A stretch of DNA of 64,000 nucleotides from Micromonospora chokoriensis (GTDB lineage Bacteria; Actinomycetota; Actinomycetes; Mycobacteriales; Micromonosporaceae): contig NZ_LT607409.1 of assembly GCF_900091505.1 (NCBI RefSeq), forward strand, positions 5,146,001 through 5,210,000, given 5' to 3'. Below are positions 52,115 to 61,460 of the stretch, in pieces (position 1 is the stretch's first letter; every line of letters begins with the position of its first letter). Under the pieces are notes generated by a model that was given only the letters and a program-made list of their open reading frames with translations, was not told the origin of the DNA and did not search any database. The position numbers and the translations under genes are program-made.

Positions 52115-53020
52115 ATGACCAAGACCCTGCCCATCGCCCCCTGGCGCGTGTTCACCGTCACCGTCGCGGCGCTACGCCGACTCAGCCCGTCCTTCGTCCG
52201 GGTGACCTTCACCGGCGTCGACCTCGACCGCTTCGCGGACAACGGGTACGACCAGCGGATCAAGCTGGTGCTGCCGGTGCCCGGTCACCACGGGGTGAAC
52301 CTCGCCGGTGGCGCGGACTGGTACGCGGCCTGGCGGGCTCTGCCGGAGCACCTGCGCAACCCGATCCGCACCTACACCGTGCGGGCGGTCCGGCCCCACC
52401 TGGCCGAGGTCGACGTCGACCTGGTGCTGCACGGCGACGGTGGTCCGGCGACGCGCTGGGCGCGACGGGCGAGCGTCGGCGACGAGATCGCCCTCGTCGG
52501 TCCGGACGCGGGCTACGACGGCAACCACGGCGGCATCGAGTTCCGGCCGTCGACCGGGAGCTGCCTGCTGCTGGCCGGGGACGAGACCGCCGTGCCGGCG
52601 ATCGCCGGCATCTGCGAGCGGCTCCCCCTCGACACCCGGGGCACGGTCCTGCTGGAGGTGCCCGACGCCGACGACGTGTTGCCGCTGGTCACGCCCCCGG
52701 GCATCGAGGTCCGCTGGCTTCCTCGGGGCCTCGACGCACACGGCAGCCGGCTGGTGCCGGCGGTCGCCGCCGCAGCGGAGGAACTGCTGCTCCCCGGCCC
52801 GTCCGGGACCGGGCAACCCGTCGCCGACCTGGACGTGGACACCGAGATCCTGTGGGAGGTCCCCGAGGAGGTGGCCGCGGCACCCCTGTACGCGTGGTTG
52901 GCCGGGGAGGCCGGCGTGATCCGCACCCTGCGGCGGCACCTGGTCTCCGAGCGGGGGCTGGACCGACGGGCGGTGGCCTTCATGGGTTACTGGCGTCTCG
53001 GGCACGCCGACCCCGCCTGA
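52115..53020 (+). CDS. Siderophore-interacting protein (ferric-siderophore reductase)
   Basis: 301-residue flavin/NAD(P)H reductase of the SIP/ViuB type, which releases iron from siderophores in the cytosol. FAD-binding motif NPIRTYTVRAVRP, LHGDGGPATRWARRASVGDEI, nucleotide part CLLLAGDETAVPAIAGI, and the C-terminal YAWLAGEAGVIRTLRRHLVSERG...YWRLG characteristic of SIPs. Starts 22 bases after the permease with GAGAGAGG upstream; last gene of the iron-boxed operon. Confidence 0.95.
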   Translation: MTKTLPIAPWRVFTVTVAALRRLSPSFVRVTFTGVDLDRFADNGYDQRIKLVLPVPGHHGVNLAGGADWYAAWRALPEHLRNPIRTYTVRAVRPHLAEVDVDLVLHGDGGPATRWARRASVGDEIALVGPDAGYDGNHGGIEFRPSTGSCLLLAGDETAVPAIAGICERLPLDTRGTVLLEVPDADDVLPLVTPPGIEVRWLPRGLDAHGSRLVPAVAAAAEELLLPGPSGTGQPVADLDVDTEILWEVPEEVAAAPLYAWLAGEAGVIRTLRRHLVSERGLDRRAVAFMGYWRLGHADPA

Positions 53021-53148
53021 CCGCCGCGAGCCGCAGACCGGGGCGGGCCGTGAGGTGCGTCGGCGGGGGCGCGGTGCGTACAGTTTCGGGTCGGACTTGG
53101 GGCGAGCCGGGGTGACCCGGCACGGGATACGGGACGAGACGACGACGC

Positions 53149-54621
53149 ATGACGGTGGACAACATTACCGAAAACGGTCAGAAGGGCATCGACCGCGACC
53201 GCGGTCCCCAGGGCATTGACCGAGAACGGCTGGAGACCTGCCTCAGCGTCTTCGAGGCGTTGGAGGCGCTGCCGTCGGACCACCCGGACGTGGTGCGGGT
53301 ACAGCGGGCCACCGCCCGTCTCTACAAGGTGGTCAAGCAGCGGCGACGGGAGGAGCGGCGGGACGCCATCCTCGCCGCCGACCGGGCGGTGACGGAGGCC
53401 ACCGCCACCGGCGCACCGGGACGGATCGACGACGAGACCCAGGGCATCCCGCTCGCGTCGTCGGTCGCGGGCGAGACGGCGGGCTTCCTGCACAACCCGC
53501 GCGGGTGCTACGTCTGCAAGCAGCGCTACCACCAGGTGGACGCCTTCTACCACCAGCTCTGCCCGTCCTGCGCGGCGCTCAACCGGCAGCGCCGCGACGC
53601 CCGTACCGACCTGACCGGTCGGCGGGCGCTGCTCACCGGCGGCCGAGCCAAGATCGGCATGTACATCGCGTTGCGGCTGCTGCGCGACGGCGCGCACACG
53701 ACGGTGACCACGAGGTTCCCGCACGACGCGGTACGCCGGTTCGCCGCGATGCCGGACAGCGCCGACTGGCTGCACCGCCTGCGCATCGTCGGGATCGACC
53801 TGCGTGACCCGGCCCAGGTGATCGCCCTCGCCGACTCGGTGAGCAGTCAGGGCCCCCTGGACATCCTGATCAACAACGCGGCACAGACCGTCCGCCGCTC
53901 CCCCGGGGCGTACGCGCAGCTGGTCGCCGCGGAGGCCGCGGCCCTGCCCGACGGCCCGCTGCCGGAGTTGATCACCTTAGCCAAGCCGGCTGGACCGGAC
54001 GCCCCGGCGGGCGCCCTCACCACCGGGCTCACCCCGCACGCGCTCACCGCGTTGGCGCTCACCAGCGGGTCCGCCTCGCCGGAGCGGATCGCGGCGTCCA
54101 CGGCCATCGACGCCGGAGGTCTCGTACCGGATCTCGACCCGGTCAACAGCTGGGTCCAGCGGGTGCAGGAGGTCGACCCGGTCGAGCTGCTCGAAGTGCA
54201 GCTGTGCAACGTCACCGCGCCGTTCGTGCTGGTCAGCAGGCTGCGCCCGGCGATGGCCGCCGCGCCGGCCCGCCGCAAGTACGTGGTGAACGTGTCGGCG
54301 ATGGAGGGGCAGTTCGGCCGTGGCTACAAGGGGCCGGGGCACCCGCACACCAACATGGCCAAGGCCGCGCTGAACATGCTGACCCGCACCAGCGCCGAGG
54401 AGATGCTGACCGACGGCATCCTGATGACCAGCGTCGACACCGGCTGGATCACCGACGAACGGCCGCACCCGACGAAGATGCGCCTGGCCGACGAGGGCTT
54501 CCACGCCCCGCTGGACCTGGTCGACGGCGCCGCCCGGGTGTACGACCCGATCGTCCGCGGCGAGCAGGGCGAGGACCTGTACGGCTGTTTCCTGAAGGAC
54601 TACGCGCCCTGCGCCTGGTGA
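53149..54621 (+). CDS. SDR-like protein with N-terminal zinc ribbon, catalytic Tyr missing
   Basis: 490 residues. Residues 1-115 are charged and helical; a zinc ribbon follows (Cys120-x2-Cys123-x14-Cys138-x2-Cys141); then a Rossmann SDR domain (from about 155) with RRALLTGGRAKIGMYIA, IDLRDPA and ILINNAAQTVRR (NNAA). The active-site helix reads HTNMAKAALNML: Lys405 is present but the position of the catalytic Tyr four before it is Thr401. The protein may be a non-standard oxidoreductase or a scaffold. Related proteins occur in actinomycetes and plants as I recall. It is followed closely by a UPF0303 gene. No iron box seen. Confidence 0.8.
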   Translation: MTVDNITENGQKGIDRDRGPQGIDRERLETCLSVFEALEALPSDHPDVVRVQRATARLYKVVKQRRREERRDAILAADRAVTEATATGAPGRIDDETQGIPLASSVAGETAGFLHNPRGCYVCKQRYHQVDAFYHQLCPSCAALNRQRRDARTDLTGRRALLTGGRAKIGMYIALRLLRDGAHTTVTTRFPHDAVRRFAAMPDSADWLHRLRIVGIDLRDPAQVIALADSVSSQGPLDILINNAAQTVRRSPGAYAQLVAAEAAALPDGPLPELITLAKPAGPDAPAGALTTGLTPHALTALALTSGSASPERIAASTAIDAGGLVPDLDPVNSWVQRVQEVDPVELLEVQLCNVTAPFVLVSRLRPAMAAAPARRKYVVNVSAMEGQFGRGYKGPGHPHTNMAKAALNMLTRTSAEEMLTDGILMTSVDTGWITDERPHPTKMRLADEGFHAPLDLVDGAARVYDPIVRGEQGEDLYGCFLKDYAPCAW

Positions 54622-54675
54622 CCGCCCCCAACAGAACGACGACGGGTGATCGCCCGCGACGACGAGGAGAAGAAC

Positions 54676-55152
54676 ATGTCAGACGACCGTGACGCGTGGC
54701 CGACGCTGGACGAGCTGCTGCGCGAGGAGGGCGAGCTGGAGCTCGCGGGCCTGTCCGAGACGGACGCGTACGACCTGGGGACGCTCGCCGTCGCCGCCGC
54801 GCGGGAGCAGCGACTGCCGGTGTCGATCGGGGTGTGGCGGGCGGAGCGCCAGCTCTTCCACTGTGGTCTGCCGGGCTCGACCGCCGACAACGACGCGTGG
54901 CTGCGCCGCAAGGGGCGCGTGGTGACGCGCTTCGAGCACTCGTCGCTGTACATGGCCCGGTTGTGCCACGACAAGCAGGTGACACTGGCCGAGCGGTACG
55001 GTCTGCCGGCCGAACGGTACGCGGCGGCCGGGGGCGCGGTGCCGCTCCGCGTCCGGGGCACCGGTGTGGTGGGCTGGGTCGGTGTCTCCGGGCTGCCGCA
55101 GCTCGACGACCACCGTTTCGTCGTCGACATCCTCCGCAAGCTTCCCCGCTGA
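54676..55152 (+). CDS. UPF0303/HbpS-like family protein
   Basis: 158 residues with the UPF0303 (YBR137W-like, heme-degrading-domain-annotated) pattern: LDELLREEGELELAGLSETDAYDLGTLAVAAAREQRLPVSIGVWR, LFHCGLPGSTADNDAWLRRKGRVV and GVVGWVGVSGLPQLDDHRFVVDIL. Soluble. ATG 54676 is chosen for GAGGAGAAGAAC; the in-frame ATG 54646 lies too close to the previous gene. Transcribed with the SDR-like gene 54 bases upstream; a link to heme or iron is plausible but unproven. Confidence 0.85.
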   Translation: MSDDRDAWPTLDELLREEGELELAGLSETDAYDLGTLAVAAAREQRLPVSIGVWRAERQLFHCGLPGSTADNDAWLRRKGRVVTRFEHSSLYMARLCHDKQVTLAERYGLPAERYAAAGGAVPLRVRGTGVVGWVGVSGLPQLDDHRFVVDILRKLPR

Positions 55153-55159
55153 CGTTATG

Positions 55160-55192
55160 GACCCGGCGGCCGTCACCCGAGGCCGCCGGGTC
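55160..55192. terminator. Bidirectional terminator
   Basis: GACCCGGCGGCC and GGCCGCCGGGTC, a 12-bp stem with a 9-base loop, between the convergent UPF0303 and FAD-monooxygenase genes. Confidence 0.8.
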
Positions 55193-55197
55193 GGTCG

Positions 55198-56574
55198 TCA
55201 ACGCGCCCGTCGGTTGGCGCGCAGGGCACCGAGGAGCACGCCGGGCCGGGTCAGCGAGCGCGGGTGCTCACGCATGGAGACGACCTCGTTGAACCGGCGT
55301 GCTGTCGCCACGTCCGTGACGGTCGCCTCGATGATCTGCCGGCTCGCCCAACTGGAGATCCGGTGACCGCGCGGGTAGGGACCGTCGACGTGGGGCAACG
55401 CCAGATCGGCGGAGGTCGAGATCGACCAGGCGGCGTCGACGACCACCCGCTGCAACGCGAGGAAGTGACGCGCGGGTGCCCGCAGATCCGGCCCGGACCG
55501 CAGGTACACCGACAGGCAGGCCGCGTACAGGGCCGCCGACGTCATCCCCTGCCCGTACACCGGGTTGAACGACGCGACGGCGTCGCCGACGCTGACCAGG
55601 CCGGCCGGGAACCTCTTCAGCGCGTGGAAGTCCCGTCGGCGGCTGTCGGCGTGGTGGTAGGTCTGGACGTCGCCCAGCATCTCCTGATCGGCGACCTCGC
55701 CGAACTCCGGCGGGAACTGCTCCCGCAGGCGGCGGACGAAGTCCTCCGGCGTGCGCCCCGGTCGGTCGTCGCCGTAACCGGCCATCATGGCCATCCACCG
55801 ACCGTCCTCGATGGCGAAGAACGCGGCACCGGCCACGTCCACTCCCCTCTTCGGGGTGTGCAGCGCCATCACCACGGTCGTGGCCGGGGTGACCTCCGGG
55901 CGGCGGAACAGGGCTGTCGCGTAGTTCAGGTGCACTGTCATCCGCCGGGTCACCGGCCGCTCCCAGCCGGCCTGCTCCAACCAGTCCGAGAGTCTGCTCG
56001 ACCGACCCATGGCGTCCACCACGAAGTCGCCGGTCTCCACGCCGGTCACCCCGGCGCCCTCGCAGCGGACCCCGGTGACCGCGTCGCCGTCGAACACCAG
56101 ACCTGTCGCGCGGGCGGTGACCGTCTTGACGTTGGGGAGCCGGAGCACCTGTTGGCGGATCAGCCCCTCCAGGAGCGGACGGCTGCCGGCCAGGCTGTCG
56201 GCGTCGTCGGGGACGACGACCTTCGGACGGCCGTCGAGGTAGTTGAGCCGCGCCTCGGGCGGCGCCTCGACCGCTCCCTGCGCCAGCGCCGCGTCGCGGA
56301 AGCCGGGAAACAGGCGCTCCAGCTGGAGAAAGCCGCCGGGCAGCAGCGCGTGCAGCTGTGTCCCCTGGGGTACGCCGGGCCGCGCGCCGGCCACCTGCGG
56401 GTCGTCCCGGTCGATGATGACGACGCTGTCGGCGTGATCGGACAGCACCCGGGCGGCCAGCAGGCCGGCGACGCTGCCGCCGACCACCACGGCCCTGCCG
56501 ATCGTCGGTGAGGTCTGCTCAGGGGGGCGGACCGCGTTCAGCTCCGCGAAGACCCGGGATGGGGAGAGGGACAT
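55198..56574 (-). CDS. FAD-dependent oxidoreductase (monooxygenase/epoxidase-like)
   Basis: 458 residues. FAD-binding GxGxxG-type motif AVVVGGSVAGLLAARVLSDHADSVVIIDRD, VPQGTQLHALLPGG (as in squalene-epoxidase/halogenase-like actinomycete proteins), FVVDAMGRSSRLSDWLEQ, and LVSVGDAVASFNPVYGQGMTSAALYA, the FAD ribityl-binding motif. It probably hydroxylates or epoxidises a small molecule. ATG 56574 has TTGGAG upstream; TTG 56586 would add four residues. Substrate unknown. Confidence 0.88.
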   Translation of the reverse strand: MSLSPSRVFAELNAVRPPEQTSPTIGRAVVVGGSVAGLLAARVLSDHADSVVIIDRDDPQVAGARPGVPQGTQLHALLPGGFLQLERLFPGFRDAALAQGAVEAPPEARLNYLDGRPKVVVPDDADSLAGSRPLLEGLIRQQVLRLPNVKTVTARATGLVFDGDAVTGVRCEGAGVTGVETGDFVVDAMGRSSRLSDWLEQAGWERPVTRRMTVHLNYATALFRRPEVTPATTVVMALHTPKRGVDVAGAAFFAIEDGRWMAMMAGYGDDRPGRTPEDFVRRLREQFPPEFGEVADQEMLGDVQTYHHADSRRRDFHALKRFPAGLVSVGDAVASFNPVYGQGMTSAALYAACLSVYLRSGPDLRAPARHFLALQRVVVDAAWSISTSADLALPHVDGPYPRGHRISSWASRQIIEATVTDVATARRFNEVVSMREHPRSLTRPGVLLGALRANRRAR

Positions 56575-56726
56575 CGTGCTCTCCAAGGGATACGAGGTGT
56601 GGTGTGCCCTCCGTGCCGGCGGCGTTCGGTGGGCGGGCGGACCGGTGGACGGTCGTCCGGCGTGACGCCCGCCGATAGTCGCACAACCACCTGAGGGGCA
56701 ACCGTCTGTGTCCGCCAGATGACCAC

Positions 56727-57149
56727 GTGTCGGACGACGGGGTGGACACGATCGACGTTCGGACGGCGGATTGGCGTGCGGCGATGCCGGCTGTCACGAT
56801 CTCCGGCAGGCCCGTCGCACGTCGTACCCTCCGTGTCGCCGGCCTGGCCCCCGCGACCTCCGCCGTCGGGTACGCCGAGCGCCACCGCCTCCCCGAGCGG
56901 CGGTGCCGCACCCGCCGGCCAGGCCCGCTACGCGAAGGAGGTGACGGCGCTGCTGCGGTGGCACCTGCCCGCCACGGCACAGACGGTGCAGCACAAGGGC
57001 TTTCCCGGCGCGATCGACCCGGAGCGGCCCAACCGGACCGCCGCTCACGGACTCGGGGTCGTGCTCAACCAGAGGTGGTTCATGGGCCGGCTCGCCTCTG
57101 CCCGGTCCGCGCCCTGCTCGGTGACCTGCTCGCGAAGGAGGTCAACTGA
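56727..57149 (+). pseudogene. Frameshifted small exported protein (hypothetical)
   Basis: Coding-like sequence crosses two frames. RRTLRVAGLAPATSAVG could be a signal peptide in one frame; ARYAKEVTALLRWHLPATAQTVQHKGFPGAI and AAHGLGVVLNQRWFMGRLASA follow in a second frame; ALLGDLLAKEVN then a stop at 57149 returns to the first. One missing base near 57100 would join RLASA to PVRALLGDLLAKEV. No known family. Either a decayed gene or sequence error; the rest of the gap 56575-57242 holds nothing else I can name. Confidence 0.4.
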
Positions 57150-57242
57150 TCGACGACCGTCAGGTGTAGACCGACGCGCCCCGCCCTGACAGGATACTTG
57201 CGCTATCAGTGCAGATACCTCGTCGCTCAGGGTGGAGGACCG

Positions 57243-58571
57243 ATGCGCGTGTCTCACCGGAGACTGCTCTCCGTACTGGCCGGGGGCGCCCTCGCGGTCG
57301 GCGTGGCCGTCGCTCCCGCCCCACGGGCCGCCGACGCCGCCACCACACCGACGTACCGCCCGGTGATCTTCGTGCACGGCAGCGCCGGGTCGGCGACGCA
57401 GTTCCAGTCCCAGGCCAAGCGTCTGTCCAGCAACGGCTACCCGATCGACGTCATCGAGGCCCACGAGTACGACTCACCGAACATCGCCACGATCCTGCCG
57501 GAGGTGTACGCGGGGCTCGACGCACGGATCACCCGCCTGCTGGCGACGACCGGCGCGGACCGGGTCGACCTGCTCGCGCACTCCCTCGGCACGTTCGTCA
57601 TGCAGGGTTATCTGAACAGCTCACCGGCCCGCGCCGCCCGCGTCGCCCACTACGTCAACCTGGACGGACGCCCCGCCGCCTCCGTGCCCGGTGGCGTGCC
57701 CACCCTCGCCATCTGGGGTGAGGGCGACTCGGCCCGCACCGTCGTCGGCGCGACGAACGTGCACCTCCCCGACCAGTCCCACACGCAGACCGTGTCGTCG
57801 CCGGAGTCGTTCGGCGAGATCTTCCGGTTCCTCCGCGGTCGGGCGCCGCACACGACACGGATCGTGCCCCAGCTCTTCGGCACCGCCCGGGTCTCCGGTC
57901 GCGCGGTGCTGTTTCCGAGCAACGCCGGCGTCACCGACGCGACCGTCGAGGTCTACCCGGTCAGCTCCCTGACCGGCGGTCGGTTGTCCCACCGGCCCAC
58001 GCACCGGTTGACGGTGGGTGCCGACGGTTCGTTCGGTCCCGTCCCGGTGCTCGCCACGGCCCGCTACGAGTTCGCGATCGTGCGCTCCGGCGCACCGACA
58101 CACCACTTCTACTTCCAGCCGTTCCTTCGTTCGGACTCGTTCGTCCGCCTCGCGACGAGCGTGCCCGGGGAAGGGCTCGGCGCACTGGTGGACACCAGCG
58201 ACCGGCACACGGCGCTGACGATCCAACGCCAGAAGGAATGGTGGGGCGACCAGGGCGACGCCGGCGACCACCTGTGGATCAACGGCACCGACGTCCTGAA
58301 CGCGGCGAACGCGCCACGGGCCAAGCGGACGATCGCGATCTTCGCGTTCGACGACGGCAGCGACGGCGTGAGCGACCTGACCACTCCCCTGCCGGAGTTC
58401 TTCAGACAGACCTTCATCACCGGCGTGGACCTGTTCATCCCGGCGGCACCGGCGCACCTCGGCCTCGTGCGGATCACCGTGGGTCAACGCGGCGGCGGAC
58501 ACGACGTGATCAACGTGCCGAACTGGAGGTCGAGCGCCCACCGCGTGTCCATCAACATCGACGACTTCTGA
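57243..58571 (+). CDS. Secreted alpha/beta-hydrolase lipase
   Basis: 442 residues. Signal peptide RRLLSVLAGGALAVGVAVAPAPRAADA; alpha/beta-hydrolase domain with VIFVHGSAGSATQFQSQA (oxyanion region), nucleophile elbow LLAHSLGTFV, PTLAIWGEGD (Asp region) and LPDQSHTQTV (His). After residue 205 come two beta-rich C-terminal domains (FPSNAGVTDATVEVYPV, DHLWINGTDVL), an arrangement like the Archaeoglobus AFL lipase. Likely a triglyceride or ester lipase. ATG 57243 follows GGTGGAGGACCG. Confidence 0.88.
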   Translation: MRVSHRRLLSVLAGGALAVGVAVAPAPRAADAATTPTYRPVIFVHGSAGSATQFQSQAKRLSSNGYPIDVIEAHEYDSPNIATILPEVYAGLDARITRLLATTGADRVDLLAHSLGTFVMQGYLNSSPARAARVAHYVNLDGRPAASVPGGVPTLAIWGEGDSARTVVGATNVHLPDQSHTQTVSSPESFGEIFRFLRGRAPHTTRIVPQLFGTARVSGRAVLFPSNAGVTDATVEVYPVSSLTGGRLSHRPTHRLTVGADGSFGPVPVLATARYEFAIVRSGAPTHHFYFQPFLRSDSFVRLATSVPGEGLGALVDTSDRHTALTIQRQKEWWGDQGDAGDHLWINGTDVLNAANAPRAKRTIAIFAFDDGSDGVSDLTTPLPEFFRQTFITGVDLFIPAAPAHLGLVRITVGQRGGGHDVINVPNWRSSAHRVSINIDDF

Positions 58572-58598
58572 CCCGGTCCGACGGGCAGCCCGGCCGCC

Positions 58599-59825
58599 TC
58601 AACCCGCGACGGTGGCCGGGGTTCGCTCGCGCTCGCGTCGCCCGACGGCGAAGCTGACCACCCCCAGGGCCAGTCCGACGATCGCCAGGACAGCGCCGAC
58701 CCAGGCCGGCGCGAGGTAGCCGAGGCCGGCGGCGATGGCGACGCTGCCCAGGGCCGCGCCCAGGCTGTTCGCGATGTTCATGGCCGACTGGTTGAGCGCC
58801 GCGCCCATCAACTGTGCTCCGGGGGCGACGGTGATCAGACGCGCCTGGAGGACCGGCCCGAGGTAGAGGCTGGTCGCACCGACCAGGAACGCGCCGACGA
58901 ACAGGCCGACCGGGCTCGACGCGACGAGGCTGAACGTCGTGATGCTCACGATCATCGCGACGAACCCGATGATCATGCTGCGCTGGAGGTCCCGGTCCGC
59001 CAACCAGCCGCCCAGGGCATTGCCGACGGTCATGCCGAGACCCACCGCCACCAACGCCCAGGGCACCGTCGCGGCCGAGAGTCCGGCCACGTCGGTGGTG
59101 ACCGGTGCGATGTAGGTGTCCACCGCGAAGAAACCGGCGAAGCCGATCGCGCCGGTCGCGGCGACCAACCAGACCTGCGACGTCCGCAGCGCCCGCAGTT
59201 CGGCGGCCGGCGAGCCGTCGACCGCCGCGGCGACCGCCGGGACGACCGCCAGGACCGCCAGCAGGGTGAGCACGAAGACACCGGCGATGACGAGGTACGC
59301 GGCGCGCCAGCCGGCCGCCTGCCCGAGGCGCGTGATGAGGGGTACGCCGACCACGTTGCTCACGGTCAGACCGCTGAGCACGATGGCGAAGCCGCGGGCC
59401 TCGTTGCCGGGGCCCATCAGGGTGGCCGCGAGCAGGCCCGCCGCGCCGAAGTACGCGCCGTGCGGCAACGCCGCCGCGAACCGGGCCACCATCACCAGGT
59501 CGAAGGTGGGGGCGATAGCGGAGGCGAGGGTGCCGACGGCGAAGAGCACGAGCAGCCCGAGCACGAGCTTCTTGCGCGGCAGGCGTGCGCTCAGCGCGGC
59601 GATCAGAGGCGCGCCGACGACCACGCCGAGCGCGTACGCGGTGATCATCCAGCCGGCTCGGGCGACCGCGTCGGACGACGACCGGGCGTACTCCTGCGGA
59701 AGCAGACCGCGCGCGATGTCGGGCAGCAGGCCCATCGCCACGAACTCGGTCAGACCGATCGCCACACCACCGAGCGCCAACGCGGCAAGCGCCGCCACCC
59801 GTCGTCCTCTGCTCATCCCGATCAC
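58599..59825 (-). CDS. MFS transporter (AraJ/CmlA-type drug-efflux family)
   Basis: 408 residues with 12 predicted helices. Family motifs include LTEFVAMGLLPDIARG in helix 1, GWMITAYALGVVVGAPLIAALSARLPRKKLVLGLL (motif A), FAAALPHGAYFGAAGLLAA, and GAQLMGAALNQSAMNIANSLGAALG (motif C-like). It probably exports sugars, nucleosides or drugs. The start is GTG 59825 or ATG 59816. Divergent from a ROK regulator, 41 bases away, so it is likely ROK-controlled. Confidence 0.92.
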   Translation of the reverse strand: MIGMSRGRRVAALAALALGGVAIGLTEFVAMGLLPDIARGLLPQEYARSSSDAVARAGWMITAYALGVVVGAPLIAALSARLPRKKLVLGLLVLFAVGTLASAIAPTFDLVMVARFAAALPHGAYFGAAGLLAATLMGPGNEARGFAIVLSGLTVSNVVGVPLITRLGQAAGWRAAYLVIAGVFVLTLLAVLAVVPAVAAAVDGSPAAELRALRTSQVWLVAATGAIGFAGFFAVDTYIAPVTTDVAGLSAATVPWALVAVGLGMTVGNALGGWLADRDLQRSMIIGFVAMIVSITTFSLVASSPVGLFVGAFLVGATSLYLGPVLQARLITVAPGAQLMGAALNQSAMNIANSLGAALGSVAIAAGLGYLAPAWVGAVLAIVGLALGVVSFAVGRRERERTPATVAG

Positions 59826-59834
59826 CGAGAAAAT

Positions 59835-59853
59835 TTAGCAACGGCGTTGCGTA
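59835..59853. promoter_or_regulatory. Operator candidate between MFS and ROK genes
   Basis: GCAAC-GGC-GTTGC (59838-59850) flanked by TTA and TAA, an imperfect 19-bp palindrome in the 41-bp gap. ROK repressors commonly bind such sites; a TAATAG just to its right could be the -10 box of the ROK gene. Confidence 0.6.
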
Positions 59854-59866
59854 ATAGAGTGGCGAG

Positions 59867-60961
59867 ATGACTCGCATCACTGCCGACGTCACGTTCCTGC
59901 GCGGCTACAACCAGGCGCGGGTCATGGCGCTGGGGCGTACCGGGCGGACGTTCGAGCGGTCGACGGTGGTCGAGGCGACCGGGCTGACGCCGCAGGCGGT
60001 GTCCAAGGTCATCGCCCGTCTGACCGGCGACGGCCTGATCCGTCCCGCCGGTGTACGTCGTGCGGGCATCGGCAAGCCCGCCGTCGTCTACGAGCTCGTC
60101 CCCGACAGCCGGTACGCGATCGGCGCCCACGTGGCCCGGCGCACACTGCGGCTGGTCCTGGTCGACCTGGCCGGTGCCGTACGCCACTCGGCGGTCAGTC
60201 CGCTGCCGGGCGACTTCACCCCCGAGCAGCTTCTCGACGCCCTGGCGTCCGGTGTCGGTGCGATGACCACCAGCGGCGACGTGGGGGGCCGACTCACCGG
60301 CGTGGGCATCGGCATGATCGGCCCGTTGGACCACGCCAACGGCCTGGTCCGGGGTGCCCACGGCCTGCGGCACTGGCACGACGTACCGCTGCGAGAGCTT
60401 GCCGAGAAGCACCTCGACCTGCCCGTCCACCTCGACAAGGACGTCACCGCGGGGATCACGGCCGAGGCGTGGCGCCACGGCGCGACGTTCGGCGACGCGG
60501 CCCTGATCATGATCGAGTCAGGGATCGGCGGCGGATTCTGGCTGGGCGGCACCGCCCACCGGGGCGCGCACACCAACGCGGGCGAATTCGGCCACACGGT
60601 CGTCGACCTGGACGGACCCCGCTGTGTCTGCGGCCGCCACGGGTGCCTGGAAATCGTGCACCACCACGCCGCCGACGCCGGAGACATCGCCCGCGCCGCC
60701 CGCGTCGTGGCGGTGGGAGTGGTCAACCTGCTCCAGACCCTCGACCTGGCCCATGTCGTGCTGGCCGGCGCGGACCTCCTCCGGCATCCGCAGACCTATC
60801 TCACGGCGGTGACCGAGGCCGTACGGGCCGACGCGCGACGCGCGGACTGGCTCACCACGACGGTGACCCTGTCCGGCCTCGGCGCGGACGCCATCGCCGC
60901 GGGTGCCGCGATGCAGGTTCTCGACCAACACTTCGGTGTGCCGGAGTTGGCCCCGATCTGA
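59867..60961 (+). CDS. ROK-family transcriptional regulator
   Basis: 364 residues: N-terminal winged helix (LRGYNQARVMALGRTGRTFERSTVVEATGLTPQAVSKVIARLTGDGLIRPAG) and a ROK sugar-kinase-like domain with IGIGMIGPLDHANG, LDKDVTAGITAEAWRHG, IESGIGGGFWLGG and the zinc motif CVCGRHGCLE. Kinase catalytic positions look degenerate (DKDVTAG where kinases have DND), so it should be a regulator only. Divergent from the MFS gene it probably represses. Confidence 0.92.
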   Translation: MTRITADVTFLRGYNQARVMALGRTGRTFERSTVVEATGLTPQAVSKVIARLTGDGLIRPAGVRRAGIGKPAVVYELVPDSRYAIGAHVARRTLRLVLVDLAGAVRHSAVSPLPGDFTPEQLLDALASGVGAMTTSGDVGGRLTGVGIGMIGPLDHANGLVRGAHGLRHWHDVPLRELAEKHLDLPVHLDKDVTAGITAEAWRHGATFGDAALIMIESGIGGGFWLGGTAHRGAHTNAGEFGHTVVDLDGPRCVCGRHGCLEIVHHHAADAGDIARAARVVAVGVVNLLQTLDLAHVVLAGADLLRHPQTYLTAVTEAVRADARRADWLTTTVTLSGLGADAIAAGAAMQVLDQHFGVPELAPI

Positions 60962-61036
60962 GCGCCGCCGGACCGTCCCGGTGCGGGCGCGGCCACCGGT
61001 CGGCGGTGCGCCAAGGCGTGCCGCGCCGTCGAACCG

Positions 61037-61423
61037 CTACGCCACCATCGCGGCGGCGAATTCCACGTGGGTGCATCCACTGGTCGGGCTCTCGCTGTGG
61101 GCGATGACCGCGTCGAGCCGGTCCCGCGCGCTGCGGAGTTGGGTGATCTGCTCGTCGATGCGGGCACGTTCGGCGCGCAGCAGCGCCCGGGACTCCGGGG
61201 TGTTGACCTTTGCGTCGACGCAGGGCAGCAGGTCCAGGATGGTGCGGCTGGACAGGCCGGCCGCGTACAGCGTCTGGATGAGGTGCACCCGCTCGACGGC
61301 GCTCTCGCCGTAGTGACGCTGCCCGCCACTGCTGCGTGCGGCGGTCAGCAGGCCCTGCTCCTCGTAGTAGCGCAGGGCGCGTACCGACACCCCGGCCGTC
61401 GTGGCGAGTTCGCCGATGCGCAT
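61037..61423 (-). CDS. MerR-family regulator
   Basis: 128 residues: MRIGELATTAGVSVRALRYYEEQGLL (HTH), GQRHYGESAVERVHLIQTLYAAGLSSRTILDLLPCV, and a dimerisation coiled coil. The sensor part is short, with one Cys at the C-terminal helix and another near the tail, as in SoxR-like or organic-signal MerR proteins. ATG 61423 has GGGGGAGGATCC upstream. Divergent from the SDR gene, whose promoter contains its predicted site. Confidence 0.92.
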   Translation of the reverse strand: MRIGELATTAGVSVRALRYYEEQGLLTAARSSGGQRHYGESAVERVHLIQTLYAAGLSSRTILDLLPCVDAKVNTPESRALLRAERARIDEQITQLRSARDRLDAVIAHSESPTSGCTHVEFAAAMVA

Positions 61424-61460
61424 GGATCCTCCCCCGGCCGGTGACGCCTGCCACACGACC

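Noticed and set aside
49968..52263. Long minus-strand open frames opposite the siderophore permease
   Set aside because: Composition (Arg, Pro, Thr, Ser, His) is that of a shadow frame; the plus-strand FecCD permease is unmistakable.
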